This document shows, in pieces, positions 45,243-53,859 of a stretch of 64,000 bases of DNA. The number at the start of each line of letters is the position of its first letter. Position 1 is the first letter of the stretch. Origin of the DNA: CAVRIA01 sp963721115 (GTDB taxonomy: Bacteria; Desulfobacterota; Binatia; HRBIN30; CADEER01); contig CAVRIA010000005.1 in the NCBI GenBank assembly GCA_963721115.1, forward strand, positions 248,001 through 312,000. The letters run 5' to 3'. Made by a program: the position numbers and the translations under genes. The notes under the pieces were generated by a model. That model was not told the origin of the DNA. It worked only from the letters and a program-made list of their open reading frames with translations, and searched no databases.

Positions 45243-48200
45243 ATGTTTTGTCCGAAGTGCAACGCGCGAAGTAGCGACGAGATCCTCTGCTGCACCGAGT
45301 GCGGCGCGGGGCTCGGCCCCACCTGCACCTCGTGCGGTACCCCGAATCTGCCGGGGTCGCGATTCTGTCGGATGTGCGGACGACCGTTGAGTGAGGCGTC
45401 ACCCGATCGGCCGAGCCGCTCGCCCGCTGCGTATACATCACCCCACCTCGCGGAGAAGATCCTCACCCCCCGCGCCGCGCTCGAGGGAGAACGCAAGCAA
45501 GTGACGGTGCTCTTCGCCGATGTGAAAGGGTCGCAGGCGCTCGCGCAGAGCGTCGGCCCCGAGGCCTGGCACGAGATGCTCGATCGTTTCTTCGAGACCC
45601 TGTCCGCCGGAGTGCATCGGTTCGAAGGGACCGTCAACCAGTACACGGGGGACGGGATCATGGCGCTCTTCGGAGCGCCGATCGCTCATGAGGATCACGC
45701 GCAGCGCGCCTGCTTTGCCGCACTTCACCTGAAGGAAGAGCTGGCCACGTTCTCCGCCGATCTCCGGCAGCACGAGACACCTCAACTTCGCGGTCCGCAT
45801 GGGTCTCAACTCCGGCGAGGTCGTCGTTGGTCGCATCGGAGACGACTTGCGTATGGACTATACGGCCCAAGGACACACTGTCGGCCTCGCCAGCCGCATG
45901 GAGTCACTCGCCGAGCCCGGAAAGATCTATCTCACTCGCGGCACGGCAGCGCTGGTGTCCGGATTCTTCCGGCTGAAGGACCTCGGAAAGTTCTCCGTCA
46001 AGGGCGAGCGACACAGCCTACGGGTCTTTGAGCTCGAGGGGGTGGGCGCGGCGCGGACACGGTTCGACCAATCGGCTGCCCGAGGTCTGTCGCCCTTCGT
46101 CGGACGAGAGGCGGAGATGACGTGGCTCGAAGAGAGCCTCGAGGACGCCGTCTCGGGAAACGGCCACGCAGTCGGCGTGGTCTCGGAGGCCGGCTTTGGC
46201 AAGAGCCGGCTCTTCTGGGAGTTTGCCGCGCAGTGTCGTTCCCGCGGAGTCTGCGTCCTGCAGGCTCGCGGAGTGCCGCACGGGCGGACGGTCCCGCTGT
46301 TGGGAGTCATCGAGCTCTTACGCGGTTACTTCGACGTTGAAGAGCACGACGCCGCCGCGGCGGTACGTGAGAAGGTCGCCGGCCGACTCAACCTCCTCGG
46401 TGAGTCGTGGCGCGACGCATTGCCGTTCGTGTTCGAGCTGCTGCGGGTGTCCGAGACCGCTCATCCCGCCCCACGGATCGATCCGGAGGCGCGACGCCGC
46501 CAGGTGGTCCGGCTGCTGAAGGATCTCTTGCGCGTCCGCAGCGCTCACGAGCCGATCGTCATCGTCGGCGAAGACCTGCAATGGTTCGACCGGGGAAGCG
46601 AGGCCGTTTTCGACCAACTCGTCTCGGGATTGGCCGGGACGCGGACGCTCCTGATCATGAACTATCGTCCCGACTACCGGCCGCCCTGGCACGAACGCAC
46701 GGGCTTCCAGGAGATGTCCCTCGAGCCGCTCGCGCCGGCGGCGATCCTGAGGCTCGTGGGTGAGCTGCTCGGCGGCCATCGTTCCGTCCACAACCTCACT
46801 CAGCGCATCACCGAGCGGAGTGCCGGCAATCCGTTCTTCGTCGAGGAGGCGATCCGCTCGCTCAAAGCGAGTGGTGAACTCACGGGGCACACGGGGAGCT
46901 ATCGAGCCGAGCGACGTGTCGAGGAAATCGAGATCCCGGCGACGGTCCAGGCGGTGCTCGATGCGCGCATCGACGCCCTGAAGGAACGGGAGAAGGTCGT
47001 CCTGCAAACGGCTGCGGTCATCGGGAAGGAGTTCTCATTGGCGGTCCTCCAGAGGATCGTTCCCTATTCGAAGGCGGAACTTCGCGCCGCCCTCGAGGTG
47101 CTCTGCGACACGCAGCTGTTGTCGCCGTCGGGCCGCGGCGCGGAGGCGCTCTATACCTTTCGCCACTCCCCGACGCAGGAGGCGGCGTATCGTACGCAAC
47201 TCGCGCCGCGCCGCCAGCAGCTTCACGCGGAGGTCGGCCGGATCATCGAGGAGCTTCACCCGGGGGCCGACGACCAGGCGGCTGTGATCGCTCACCACCG
47301 CGAGAGCGCCGGCGACGAACGGGCCGCGGCGGACTGGTACGCGCGTGCCGCGAGGTGGGTGGGATCCGACGATCCGGCCGAAGCGTACCGTCACTGGCAG
47401 AAGGTTCGCGCGCTCCTCGCCCGTGACGACGGCGCTGCTGACACGCTTCCGTTGCGCCTGCTCGCACCGATTCAGATGCTGAACCTGAGCTGGCGTCTCG
47501 GTATTGCCGAAGAAGACGTGCGAACGCTCTTCGAGGAGGCCCGACATCTTGCGCAGCGGAACGAGAGCAAGGAGGCTCTGGCCACAGCGTACTTGGCCTA
47601 CGCGGTCGTTCGCGGAATGGCCGGTTACGTCGAGGAGTCGTTGAAGAACGTTCGCGAAGCGACGCAGCTTGCGGAGGACGCGGGGAATGCAGATCTCAAG
47701 CTGGGTCTCAAGATGGCTTTCGCGTACTTTGGGGCGGCGGCCGGGCAGCTGCGGGAATCGCTGGCGATCGCCGAGGAGGCGCTCTCGCAGAATGGGCGAG
47801 AGCCGACTCGCAGCGCCGAGCTCGCCGGGATCGACCCGTTCGTCTTCCTGACCGCATTGCGCGGCCACCTGCTCGGCCAGTTGGGGGAGCTTGCCGAAGC
47901 TCGGGCGGCACTCGACGCGGCGCTCGAGCTTGCAGCCGAACACGCCGATTCGGAGGTTCGAGGATGGATCCACGGGTGGATCGTCGTCCTCGCCCGAGCC
48001 AGTGGCGAAACAACGGACGTGCTCGAACATGCCCACCGCGGACTCGAGATCGCGGAGCGGACCGGGAGTTTCTTCTCGCAGGTCGTTGCGTTTGCGCATC
48101 TTGGACGCGCCCACGCCCTCCGCGAGGAGTGGGCAGAAGCGGTCGACGCTTTCGAGAAGTCGCGCGAGATCTCCCAGGCGAAGAGAATCGGATGCGAGAT

Positions 48201-48609
48201 CGAAGCGGGCATCGTCGCCGACCTCGCCGATGTACACTCTTCGATGGGCAATCACCGGGTGGCGCTCGCGCTCGCTCGCGAGGCAATCGAGCTAGCGCAC
48301 CGGCGCGGCGTGAAGGTGGAGGAATGCCGGGCGCACCTCGTCATGGCGCGGGTCCTCGTCCGGGCCGAAGGCGTGCACAAGCAGCGAGCCGTACGCAAGG
48401 CGCTGGAGACGGCGGCGGCGCTCGCGCGCGCGACCGAGGCGCGCGTCTACGAACCGTTCATCCACCTCGAGCTCGCCGAGGTCGCGCGACTCGCGGGAGA
48501 CGAGGCAGCTAGCGCGAGCGAGTTGCGCACCAGCAGCGAGCTGTTCGCGGAGATAGGTGCCACCGGTCACCTGTCGGCGGCTGCAGGCAACGCCGATCTC
48601 ACATTGTGA
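45243..48609 (+). CDS. Zinc-ribbon / class III nucleotide cyclase / AAA ATPase / TPR signalling protein (frameshifted)
   Basis: The N-terminus has zinc-ribbon cysteines (CPKC, CCTEC, CTSC, CRMC), then a class III cyclase catalytic domain with the metal-binding VLFADVKGSQ and YTGDGIMALFG. A single-base frameshift near 45763-45785 splits that domain, and the rest (VRMGLNSGEVVVGRIG onward) continues in another frame with an ATPase domain (Walker A-like VSEAGFGKSRL) and C-terminal TPR-like helices. About 1121 residues in all. Such proteins act as large cytoplasmic regulators; the output is unknown. Confidence 0.88.
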
Positions 48610-48641
48610 CCGCAGGGCCAGCAGGCTCAGCCGCGGTCTGA

Positions 48642-48740
48642 CCTCTGCAGGTCGTATGGCTGCGCGGAGGCGTGCCGTTGAACTACCACACCCTCAGCGA
48701 CTTCCGTACGGGGCAGAGAAAATCACGGGGACGTTCCTGA
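48642..48740 (+). pseudogene. Fragment of an IS1182-like transposase
   Basis: The 32 codons read PLQVVWLRGGVPLNYHTLSD and then FRTG, which resembles the N-terminal region of IS1182-type transposases (usual form WLCGGV-x-x-NYHTLSDFR). A stop codon lies directly before it and it ends inside the adjacent palindromic element. Only this fragment is recognisable in the 48610-48922 gap, which is otherwise the palindrome and a short unremarkable stretch. Confidence 0.5.
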
Positions 48741-48806
48741 AAAGATGAAAAGAAACCCTTACAAGAAACCGTCCACTCGTCTTTTCATCTTTTCAGGAAC
48801 GTCCCC
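48727..48806. mobile_element. MITE-like element with 26-bp perfect inverted repeats
   Basis: The left arm (48727-48752) starts GGGGACGTTCCTGAAAAGAT and its exact complement lies at 48781-48806, with a 28-nt centre between. The arms are AT-rich at their inner ends compared with the GC-rich surroundings. No coding capacity is present. It could be a MITE or a REP-type element moved by a transposase in trans. Confidence 0.7.
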
Positions 48807-48922
48807 GACCGTGAGTCACGATAGTTGGAGTTACGTCAATTCTCCAGCTTGTACGGGCGATCGGCCGCCGACCTCGCTGGACGACTTCATCCGCGCCAAC
48901 CGCGCGCGCTGGTGAGCGGCGG

Positions 48923-50593
48923 TCACTGCACCACCCAGATGCGCACGCGCATCTGGGCGCCGCTGGCGGCATCGTCCATGCGATCGACCGAGATCGAGGC
49001 ATTCGTCAGCTGGCGGTAGAAGCCGCCGTAGTTGTTGCCGGTCGGGCGTACGTCACCGCCCAGACCCAGATTGTTGCGGCCCAGCGAGGGGTCGAGGAAC
49101 TGCAGATCGACGACGTAGTCGTCGGGGTCGCCGCCGATGCCGTGCTCGAGGACGCGCTCCTGCTTCGGCGCCATCGTGAACCAGCCGCTGTCGAAGGCCG
49201 GACGAGGGAATGGAGCGCCGTCATGGCCGGACGAGGAATCGATGCTGCCGCGATAGGCGCCGGTGACCGCGAGGTCGCCTTCGGCGAAGACGGCCGTGCC
49301 GTTCGCGCTGACGCCGTACACACCGCGCCCGTCGTCCGCCTGGCCTCGGACGCCGGCCCCCGCGCCATCGGTCTCGCCGTACACGCCCGCCGCGTCGTGA
49401 CCGCTGTCGTCGGTGAGGCCGTGCACGCCATAGCCGCCGTACCCGTGGCCACGCACACCGTCGCTGTCAGTGCTGACGCCGAGCACGCCGAACACGTCGT
49501 CGCCGTCGCCGGCGACCCCGGCGATGCTGCCACCCAACCCCCCGCTCGTCCCGCCACCGCCTTCGCCGTACACCCCATAGGTCGCGTAGCCGAGAAAGCC
49601 CTCGTTGCCGCTCGCCGCGTGCCGCCCGAAGGCCCCGTACGATTGGTGGCCGAGCGCACCGAGGTTGCCGCTGGCGGCGTGCTCGGCATAGGCCCCGTAC
49701 GTGGCGCTGCCGAGGAACCCGTAGTTGTTGCTGCCCAGCTGTTTGCCGTAGACGCCGGTACCGGTGCTGCTGCTGCCGTAGACGCCGTAGTGGGAGCTGC
49801 TCGAGCCCCACACGCCGTATCCGTTGGCACCGGTGGTCGAGCCGACGACGCCGCGCCCGTTGGTGCCGTTGGCGACGCCGTACACCCCGTAGCCGCTGCT
49901 GCCGCCCGATTGCGCGCGCACGCCGTACGAGGAGCTGGAGGACGCGGACATCCCGTAGCCGCTGCCGGTGTTCTGCACGGTGAGCGCGGTACTGGCGCTC
50001 GAGACGCTGCTGGTGAACGGCAGCGTCAGAGCGCTGCTGGCGATGGTCACCGAGTGCCCGCCGGGGTTGGCCGTGATGGTCACGTTACTGCCCGCGACCA
50101 GATCGACATTGCCATTCTGCGGCGCCACGCCGTCGACGCTGCGCACGTACGCGTCCGCCGCCCGGCCGCCGAGCTGCTCGCTGTCGCCTGCCGCGAAGGC
50201 ATAGCCCACGCTCACCACTCGCTGGCGCGGCACGAGTTCGTCGTCGCTGCCCACGGTGATGCCGAGGTAGCGCTCGCCGGCGGCAAAGGCGTCGCTCGGC
50301 ATGAGCTTCACGGTCCCCAGCACGGCGTTGAACAGGCCGCCATCGGCGATCACGTTCTGCGTCTCCATCCAGTACATCGTGCCGCCGATGGGCGCGTCGT
50401 ACAGCCGGAAGGTGAGCGACTCCAAACCGTTGATCGGCTGCCCGTCCGCGTCGGTGAGATACCCCTGGTAGTTGAGCATCCGCGGCACCTGTGCCGCGAG
50501 CGGCGCGGCGATCAGGCTCACCCACAGCGCCGCCGCGGCGACCAGCGCCGCGCGGCGGGCTCTTCGGCGCGCTGTTCCGATGTCGCGCGTCAT
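48923..50593 (-). CDS. Large secreted protein with YGVYG-type repeats
   Basis: After a signal peptide (LVAAAALWVSLIAAPLAAQ, mature from about residue 36) the 556-residue protein has a conserved domain (MLNYQGYLTDADGQPINGLESLTFRLYD to QRVVSVGYAFAAGDSEQLGG) and then many imperfect units of the pattern YGV-x-G (GVYGVANGTNGRGVVGSTTGANGYGVWG), giving a low-complexity beta-rich region, and a distinct C-terminal domain of about 120 residues. It is probably surface-exposed or released. The ATG has an AAAGGAG ribosome binding site. Confidence 0.78.
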   Translation of the reverse strand: MTRDIGTARRRARRAALVAAAALWVSLIAAPLAAQVPRMLNYQGYLTDADGQPINGLESLTFRLYDAPIGGTMYWMETQNVIADGGLFNAVLGTVKLMPSDAFAAGERYLGITVGSDDELVPRQRVVSVGYAFAAGDSEQLGGRAADAYVRSVDGVAPQNGNVDLVAGSNVTITANPGGHSVTIASSALTLPFTSSVSSASTALTVQNTGSGYGMSASSSSSYGVRAQSGGSSGYGVYGVANGTNGRGVVGSTTGANGYGVWGSSSSHYGVYGSSSTGTGVYGKQLGSNNYGFLGSATYGAYAEHAASGNLGALGHQSYGAFGRHAASGNEGFLGYATYGVYGEGGGGTSGGLGGSIAGVAGDGDDVFGVLGVSTDSDGVRGHGYGGYGVHGLTDDSGHDAAGVYGETDGAGAGVRGQADDGRGVYGVSANGTAVFAEGDLAVTGAYRGSIDSSSGHDGAPFPRPAFDSGWFTMAPKQERVLEHGIGGDPDDYVVDLQFLDPSLGRNNLGLGGDVRPTGNNYGGFYRQLTNASISVDRMDDAASGAQMRVRIWVVQ

Positions 50594-50610
50594 GGCGTTC
50601 TCCTTTCGCC

Positions 50611-51279
50611 TCATCCCGCCGCCACGGGCGACGGCACGGGGCAGCCGTTCAGCGAGTGCAGCACGGCGAGCAGCAGCTCGTCGATGGTGATGCGGCTGTC
50701 GGCGTCGACGTCGCCATTCGGACACTGTGCGACCGGCAGCAGACCGAGCGCGACGTTGACCATGGTGATCACCTCGTCGACGGTCACCTGACCGTCGCCG
50801 TGACAGTCGCCGGCACAGAAGCCGCCCGGGATGGCGGTCGCGGTCGGGGACGCGGACGGGCTCGCCAGCGGACTCGCCGATCGAGTCGGCGACGGGGACG
50901 GCGAGTGCGGCGGCGCACCGGTCTGCGTCGGCGTCGGCGCACTCGCCGTCGGCGATGCGGTCGGGCTCGCGGTCGTCGTCGCGCTCGCGGCCGGCGTGAC
51001 CGTCGCGGCGGTTGGCGTCGCAGTCGGCGTTGGCGCACCCGACGCCGCGACGCGCCGTGCGATCGCCCAGAAGCCGCCGACCAGCACCGCATCCGCTCCG
51101 TTGACCGCTGTCGTCTCCGGCTGCCCGAGCGTGCCGCCGAGGCGATAGTTGGCGCTGGCGCTGGCGACCGCACCCCCGCCATCGACCGCGGTCCACGGGA
51201 TCTGTGTCCCCGAATCGGCGCGCACCACCGCGGTGGCGGCGACGATCATCGCACCGATGAGCGCCAGGCGTCGCACCAC
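50611..51279 (-). CDS. Secreted protein with two dockerin-like repeats
   Basis: The product has a signal peptide (VRRLALIGAMIVAATAVVRA), a beta domain of about 60 residues (AVDGGGAVASASANYRLGGTLGQPE), a long Ala/Pro/Thr/Ser linker and a C-terminal pair of EF-hand-like units, FCAGDCHGDGQVTVDEVITM and CPNGDVDADSRITIDELLLA, the latter ending NGCP. It lies 17 nt upstream of the YGVYG-repeat gene in the same direction. The start is uncertain; I take the GTG at 51277-51279 ahead of the signal peptide (222 residues). Confidence 0.7.
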   Translation of the reverse strand: MVRRLALIGAMIVAATAVVRADSGTQIPWTAVDGGGAVASASANYRLGGTLGQPETTAVNGADAVLVGGFWAIARRVAASGAPTPTATPTAATVTPAASATTTASPTASPTASAPTPTQTGAPPHSPSPSPTRSASPLASPSASPTATAIPGGFCAGDCHGDGQVTVDEVITMVNVALGLLPVAQCPNGDVDADSRITIDELLLAVLHSLNGCPVPSPVAAG

Positions 51280-51480
51280 AGACGCACCGAAGGAGCACGA
51301 AGTATGCCTCGCCGATGCCGCCCTGCCGACCGCCGTAGAGCGACCGCGCGTTGTCGCGCCTGCGAAGCCGCGCGACCGCCGATTGCGACCTCGCTCCGGC
51401 CGCGGCGCGCCCGCGCGGGTGGAGGCGCTTTCAAGGGATTTCGACGGAGCTCCACTGAGGCTCAACGCGACGGCGGCTTG

Positions 51481-52236
51481 TCACGCACGCTGCATGATGA
51501 AGAAGCCGTAGCCGAAGTGCTCCGGGTGCCTGCGATAGAGGTCGATCTCGCGCTGACTCCTGGCTGCCACGTCGAGCGCTTCCTGGTCACCGGCGTGCCT
51601 GACACGGAAGCGTTCGAGCTCCGCTCCGAGGGGCACGTAGTAGTTGTCCCACCAACCGGCGGCGGGCAGGACGAAGTCACCGACGAGCCGATACCCGTTC
51701 TCGACGATGGCCCTGCGCCGGTCGTCCATTTCGCCTATGTCCACGCCTTCAGCCCTGAAGAAATCCTCCACCTCGGCCGGTCGGTCGGCTCGGAGCCAGC
51801 AGAGCTCGGAGACGACCAGATGCCCGCCGGGCGCGAGCAAGCGACGCCACGACACGAGCCCCTTCGCAAAGCCGATGATGAAGATGGCTCCTTCGGACCA
51901 GATGACGTCGAACGATTCGTCCGGGAAGCTCAGGTCGTTCATGTCGCCGACCTTCGCCGCGATCCGATCCGCGAGGCCAAGCTCGGCGACTCGCTTGGCG
52001 AGCCGGGAGACAAACGGCTGGTGGTTGTCGACCGCGGCGATCTGGGCCTCGGTGGCCCGCGCGAGGTCGATGCTCTGCGCTCCGGCACCGCAGCCGATGT
52101 CGAGGATGCGGTGACCGCGCGTCAGGGGAGGCAGCAGGCGTAGCGCCCGCTCGGTGCTCTCTCGCTCACCCGGCCCTTGTCGGGGGATGGCCTCGTAGAT
52201 CTCATAGAAGTAGCTCCAGAAGTTGCTTGCTGACAT
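51481..52236 (-). CDS. Class I SAM-dependent methyltransferase
   Basis: The 251-residue protein carries SAM motif I ILDIGCGAGAQSIDLAR, motif II AAVDNHQPFV and a later DVIWSEGAIFIIGF with LLAPGGHLVVSELCW, the usual class I pattern. The acceptor is unknown. The ATG at 52236 (MSASNFWSYF) is preceded by GGAAGGGAT and is preferred to the upstream in-frame start (52260). It is divergent from the aminotransferase gene. Confidence 0.88.
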   Translation of the reverse strand: MSASNFWSYFYEIYEAIPRQGPGERESTERALRLLPPLTRGHRILDIGCGAGAQSIDLARATEAQIAAVDNHQPFVSRLAKRVAELGLADRIAAKVGDMNDLSFPDESFDVIWSEGAIFIIGFAKGLVSWRRLLAPGGHLVVSELCWLRADRPAEVEDFFRAEGVDIGEMDDRRRAIVENGYRLVGDFVLPAAGWWDNYYVPLGAELERFRVRHAGDQEALDVAARSQREIDLYRRHPEHFGYGFFIMQRA

Positions 52237-52428
52237 GGCGTTGATCCCTTCCTCGGGCACACGCGGCCTTCTCCAGGAGCTCGAAGCCGAGGTCGAGCTC
52301 GGCCCCGGTCACGCGCTGGCCGCTTCGTGGTGAAGTTTCTGTCAGATCGAGGTTAGGCGCGTCCACGACTGGCGAATCGAGGCCGGCGGCGCTTGACGAA
52401 ACGGTCGCCGAAGCCGATTCGTGTGGGA

Positions 52429-53299
52429 ATGCAGATCTACATCGACGGCGAGTGGCTGCCGAAGGAATCCGCCAAGATTTCGGTCTTCGACCACGGGCTG
52501 CTGTACGGCGACGGCGTGTTCGAGGGCATTCGGGTCTACAACCGGCGGGTCTTCCGGCTCGCCAGGCACGTCGACCGCCTCTACGCGTCGGCCAAGGCCC
52601 TGGCGCTGGAGATTCCCATCGGCGCCTCGGAGATGGCCGAGCTGGTGAACGAGGCAGTGCGGCGCAACCGCCGGGAGGACGGCTACATCCGCCTCGTCGT
52701 CACGCGCGGCGTGGGCGAGCTGGGCATCGACCCGACGAGCTGCCCGCGCCCGAGCGTCATCGTCATCGTCACCGACGTGCGCGTCTACCCGCGCGAGCTC
52801 TACGCCGGGGGCGTGAAGGTCATCACCTCGGCGACCCGCCAGGTGTCGCACGAGGCGCAAGACCCGCGCATCAAGTCGCTCAACTACCTGAAGAACATCC
52901 TGGCCAAGATCGACGCGCAGCACGCCGGAGCGCACGAGGCGATCCTGCTCAACCCGGCGGGGTACATCGCCGAGTGCACGGCCGACAACCTGTTCGTGGT
53001 ACGCGGACGGGAAGCTATTGACGCCGGCGCCGCAGGACGGGGCCCTCGAAGGCATCACGCGGGGCGTCATCCTGCAGCTCGCCGCCGAGGCCGACATCCC
53101 CGCCGCCGAGGCGCGCCTCACCCGCTACGACGTGTACACGGCGGACGAGTGCTTCCTCACCGGGACCGGAGCCGAGCTGATGCCGGTGGTCGAGGTGGAC
53201 GGAAGGCACGTCGCCGACGGCCGGCCAGGCTCGATCACCCGGCGGCTGACCGACGAGTTCCACACCCTCGTTCGCAACGAAGGCGAGCCGCTCTGGTAG
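52429..53299 (+). CDS. Class IV aminotransferase, branched-chain or D-amino acid type (frameshifted)
   Basis: The N-terminal part (MQIYIDGEWLPKESAKISVFDHGLLYGDGVFEGIR) and the PLP-Lys region (RIKSLNYLKNILAKIDAQHAGAHEAILLN) are typical of IlvE/Dat-like PLP enzymes. After FVVRG the frame changes near 53003-53008 and the rest (KLLTPAPQDGALEGITRGVILQLA to the stop) continues in another frame. Joined, the protein is about 290 residues. Branched-chain aminotransferase is the likeliest call, D-amino acid transaminase the alternative. Confidence 0.85.
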
Positions 53300-53330
53300 A
53301 GCCTGCCACAGCCCCTCAACCGCTCCACCG

Positions 53331-53395
53331 GGGTTGTTGGTTGTTGGGTTGCTGGAGATTTGATCTCCGACCAACAACCCAACAACCAACAACCC
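53331..53395. repeat. Palindrome with 21-bp perfect GTTGG-rich arms
   Basis: Arms of 21 nt (53331-53351 and 53375-53395), each made of repeated GTTGG/CCAAC units, are perfect complements around a centre containing GGAGAT/ATCTCC. It lies between the convergent aminotransferase and small-membrane-protein genes and would form a very stable hairpin. Confidence 0.8.
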
Positions 53396-53416
53396 AACAA
53401 CCTGGCTTTCCCGCCT

Positions 53417-53557
53417 CTACTTCTTGTTGAGCACCTTCGGGAAGATGTCGCGCGACGCCGGCGCGCTGCCGCCGCCGGTACCGACCCAGGCAGCGGCGAC
53501 GGCGATCGAGCCGATGAGCAGCGCACCCAGAACCGCGAGCCCGATGTTCTTCCTCAT
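53417..53557 (-). CDS. Very small single-span membrane protein
   Basis: This 46-residue open frame starts MRKNIGLAVLGALLIGSIAV, a likely signal or membrane anchor, and ends SRDIFPKVLNKK. A strong ribosome binding site (GGAGAGGAAG) lies just upstream of the ATG, so it is probably a real gene. The charged tail would face the periplasm. It is divergent from the downstream Lon gene and I know no function for it. Confidence 0.6.
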   Translation of the reverse strand: MRKNIGLAVLGALLIGSIAVAAAWVGTGGGSAPASRDIFPKVLNKK

Positions 53558-53663
53558 CGCTTCCTCTCCCCTTCCGCCATCTACACGAATTTCTCGCCCC
53601 GCCCGACCCTCCTGTCAAGCAACCGGCCTTGCACAATAGTTCGCTCCACCGGCACGCCGGAAC

Positions 53664-53742
53664 CGTCATACCCGCGAAAGCGGGCATCCAGGCGGGGAGG
53701 TAGCGGGGTGTCCGGTGGATTCCCGCTTTCGCTGGAATGACG
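53664..53742. repeat. Intergenic inverted repeat of the CCCGCGAAAGCGGG type
   Basis: The left arm (53664-53690) contains ATACCCGCGAAAGCGGGCAT and the right arm (53716-53742) contains TTCCCGCTTTCGCTGGAATG; the two are imperfect complements. This matches a repeat seen between genes in many proteobacteria. It is the main content of the 53558-53859 gap between the small gene and Lon. Confidence 0.75.
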
Positions 53743-53824
53743 AATTCGGGCCGCATCGGAGCTACTGTGCAGCGCCCAAGCAACCGCGTCCCCCCTCGCG
53801 CCACACCGTCACCCGCTGGGTCGA

Positions 53825-53852
53825 TTGACAACCCCGGCTCGGTGCTTACGTT
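53825..53852 (+). promoter_or_regulatory. Possible promoter ahead of lon
   Basis: A perfect TTGACA (53825-53830) lies 29 nt upstream of the lon ATG at 53860. A plausible but weak -10 box (TACGTT at 53847-53852, 16-nt spacing) follows. The -35 match is striking, the -10 is not. Confidence 0.4.
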
Positions 53853-53859
53853 CCGTCCC

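Noticed and set aside
53331..53402. GTTGG-unit repeats as a possible CRISPR array
   Set aside because: Units are only 5-7 nt, arms are inverted, and there are no spacers of regular length or cas genes.
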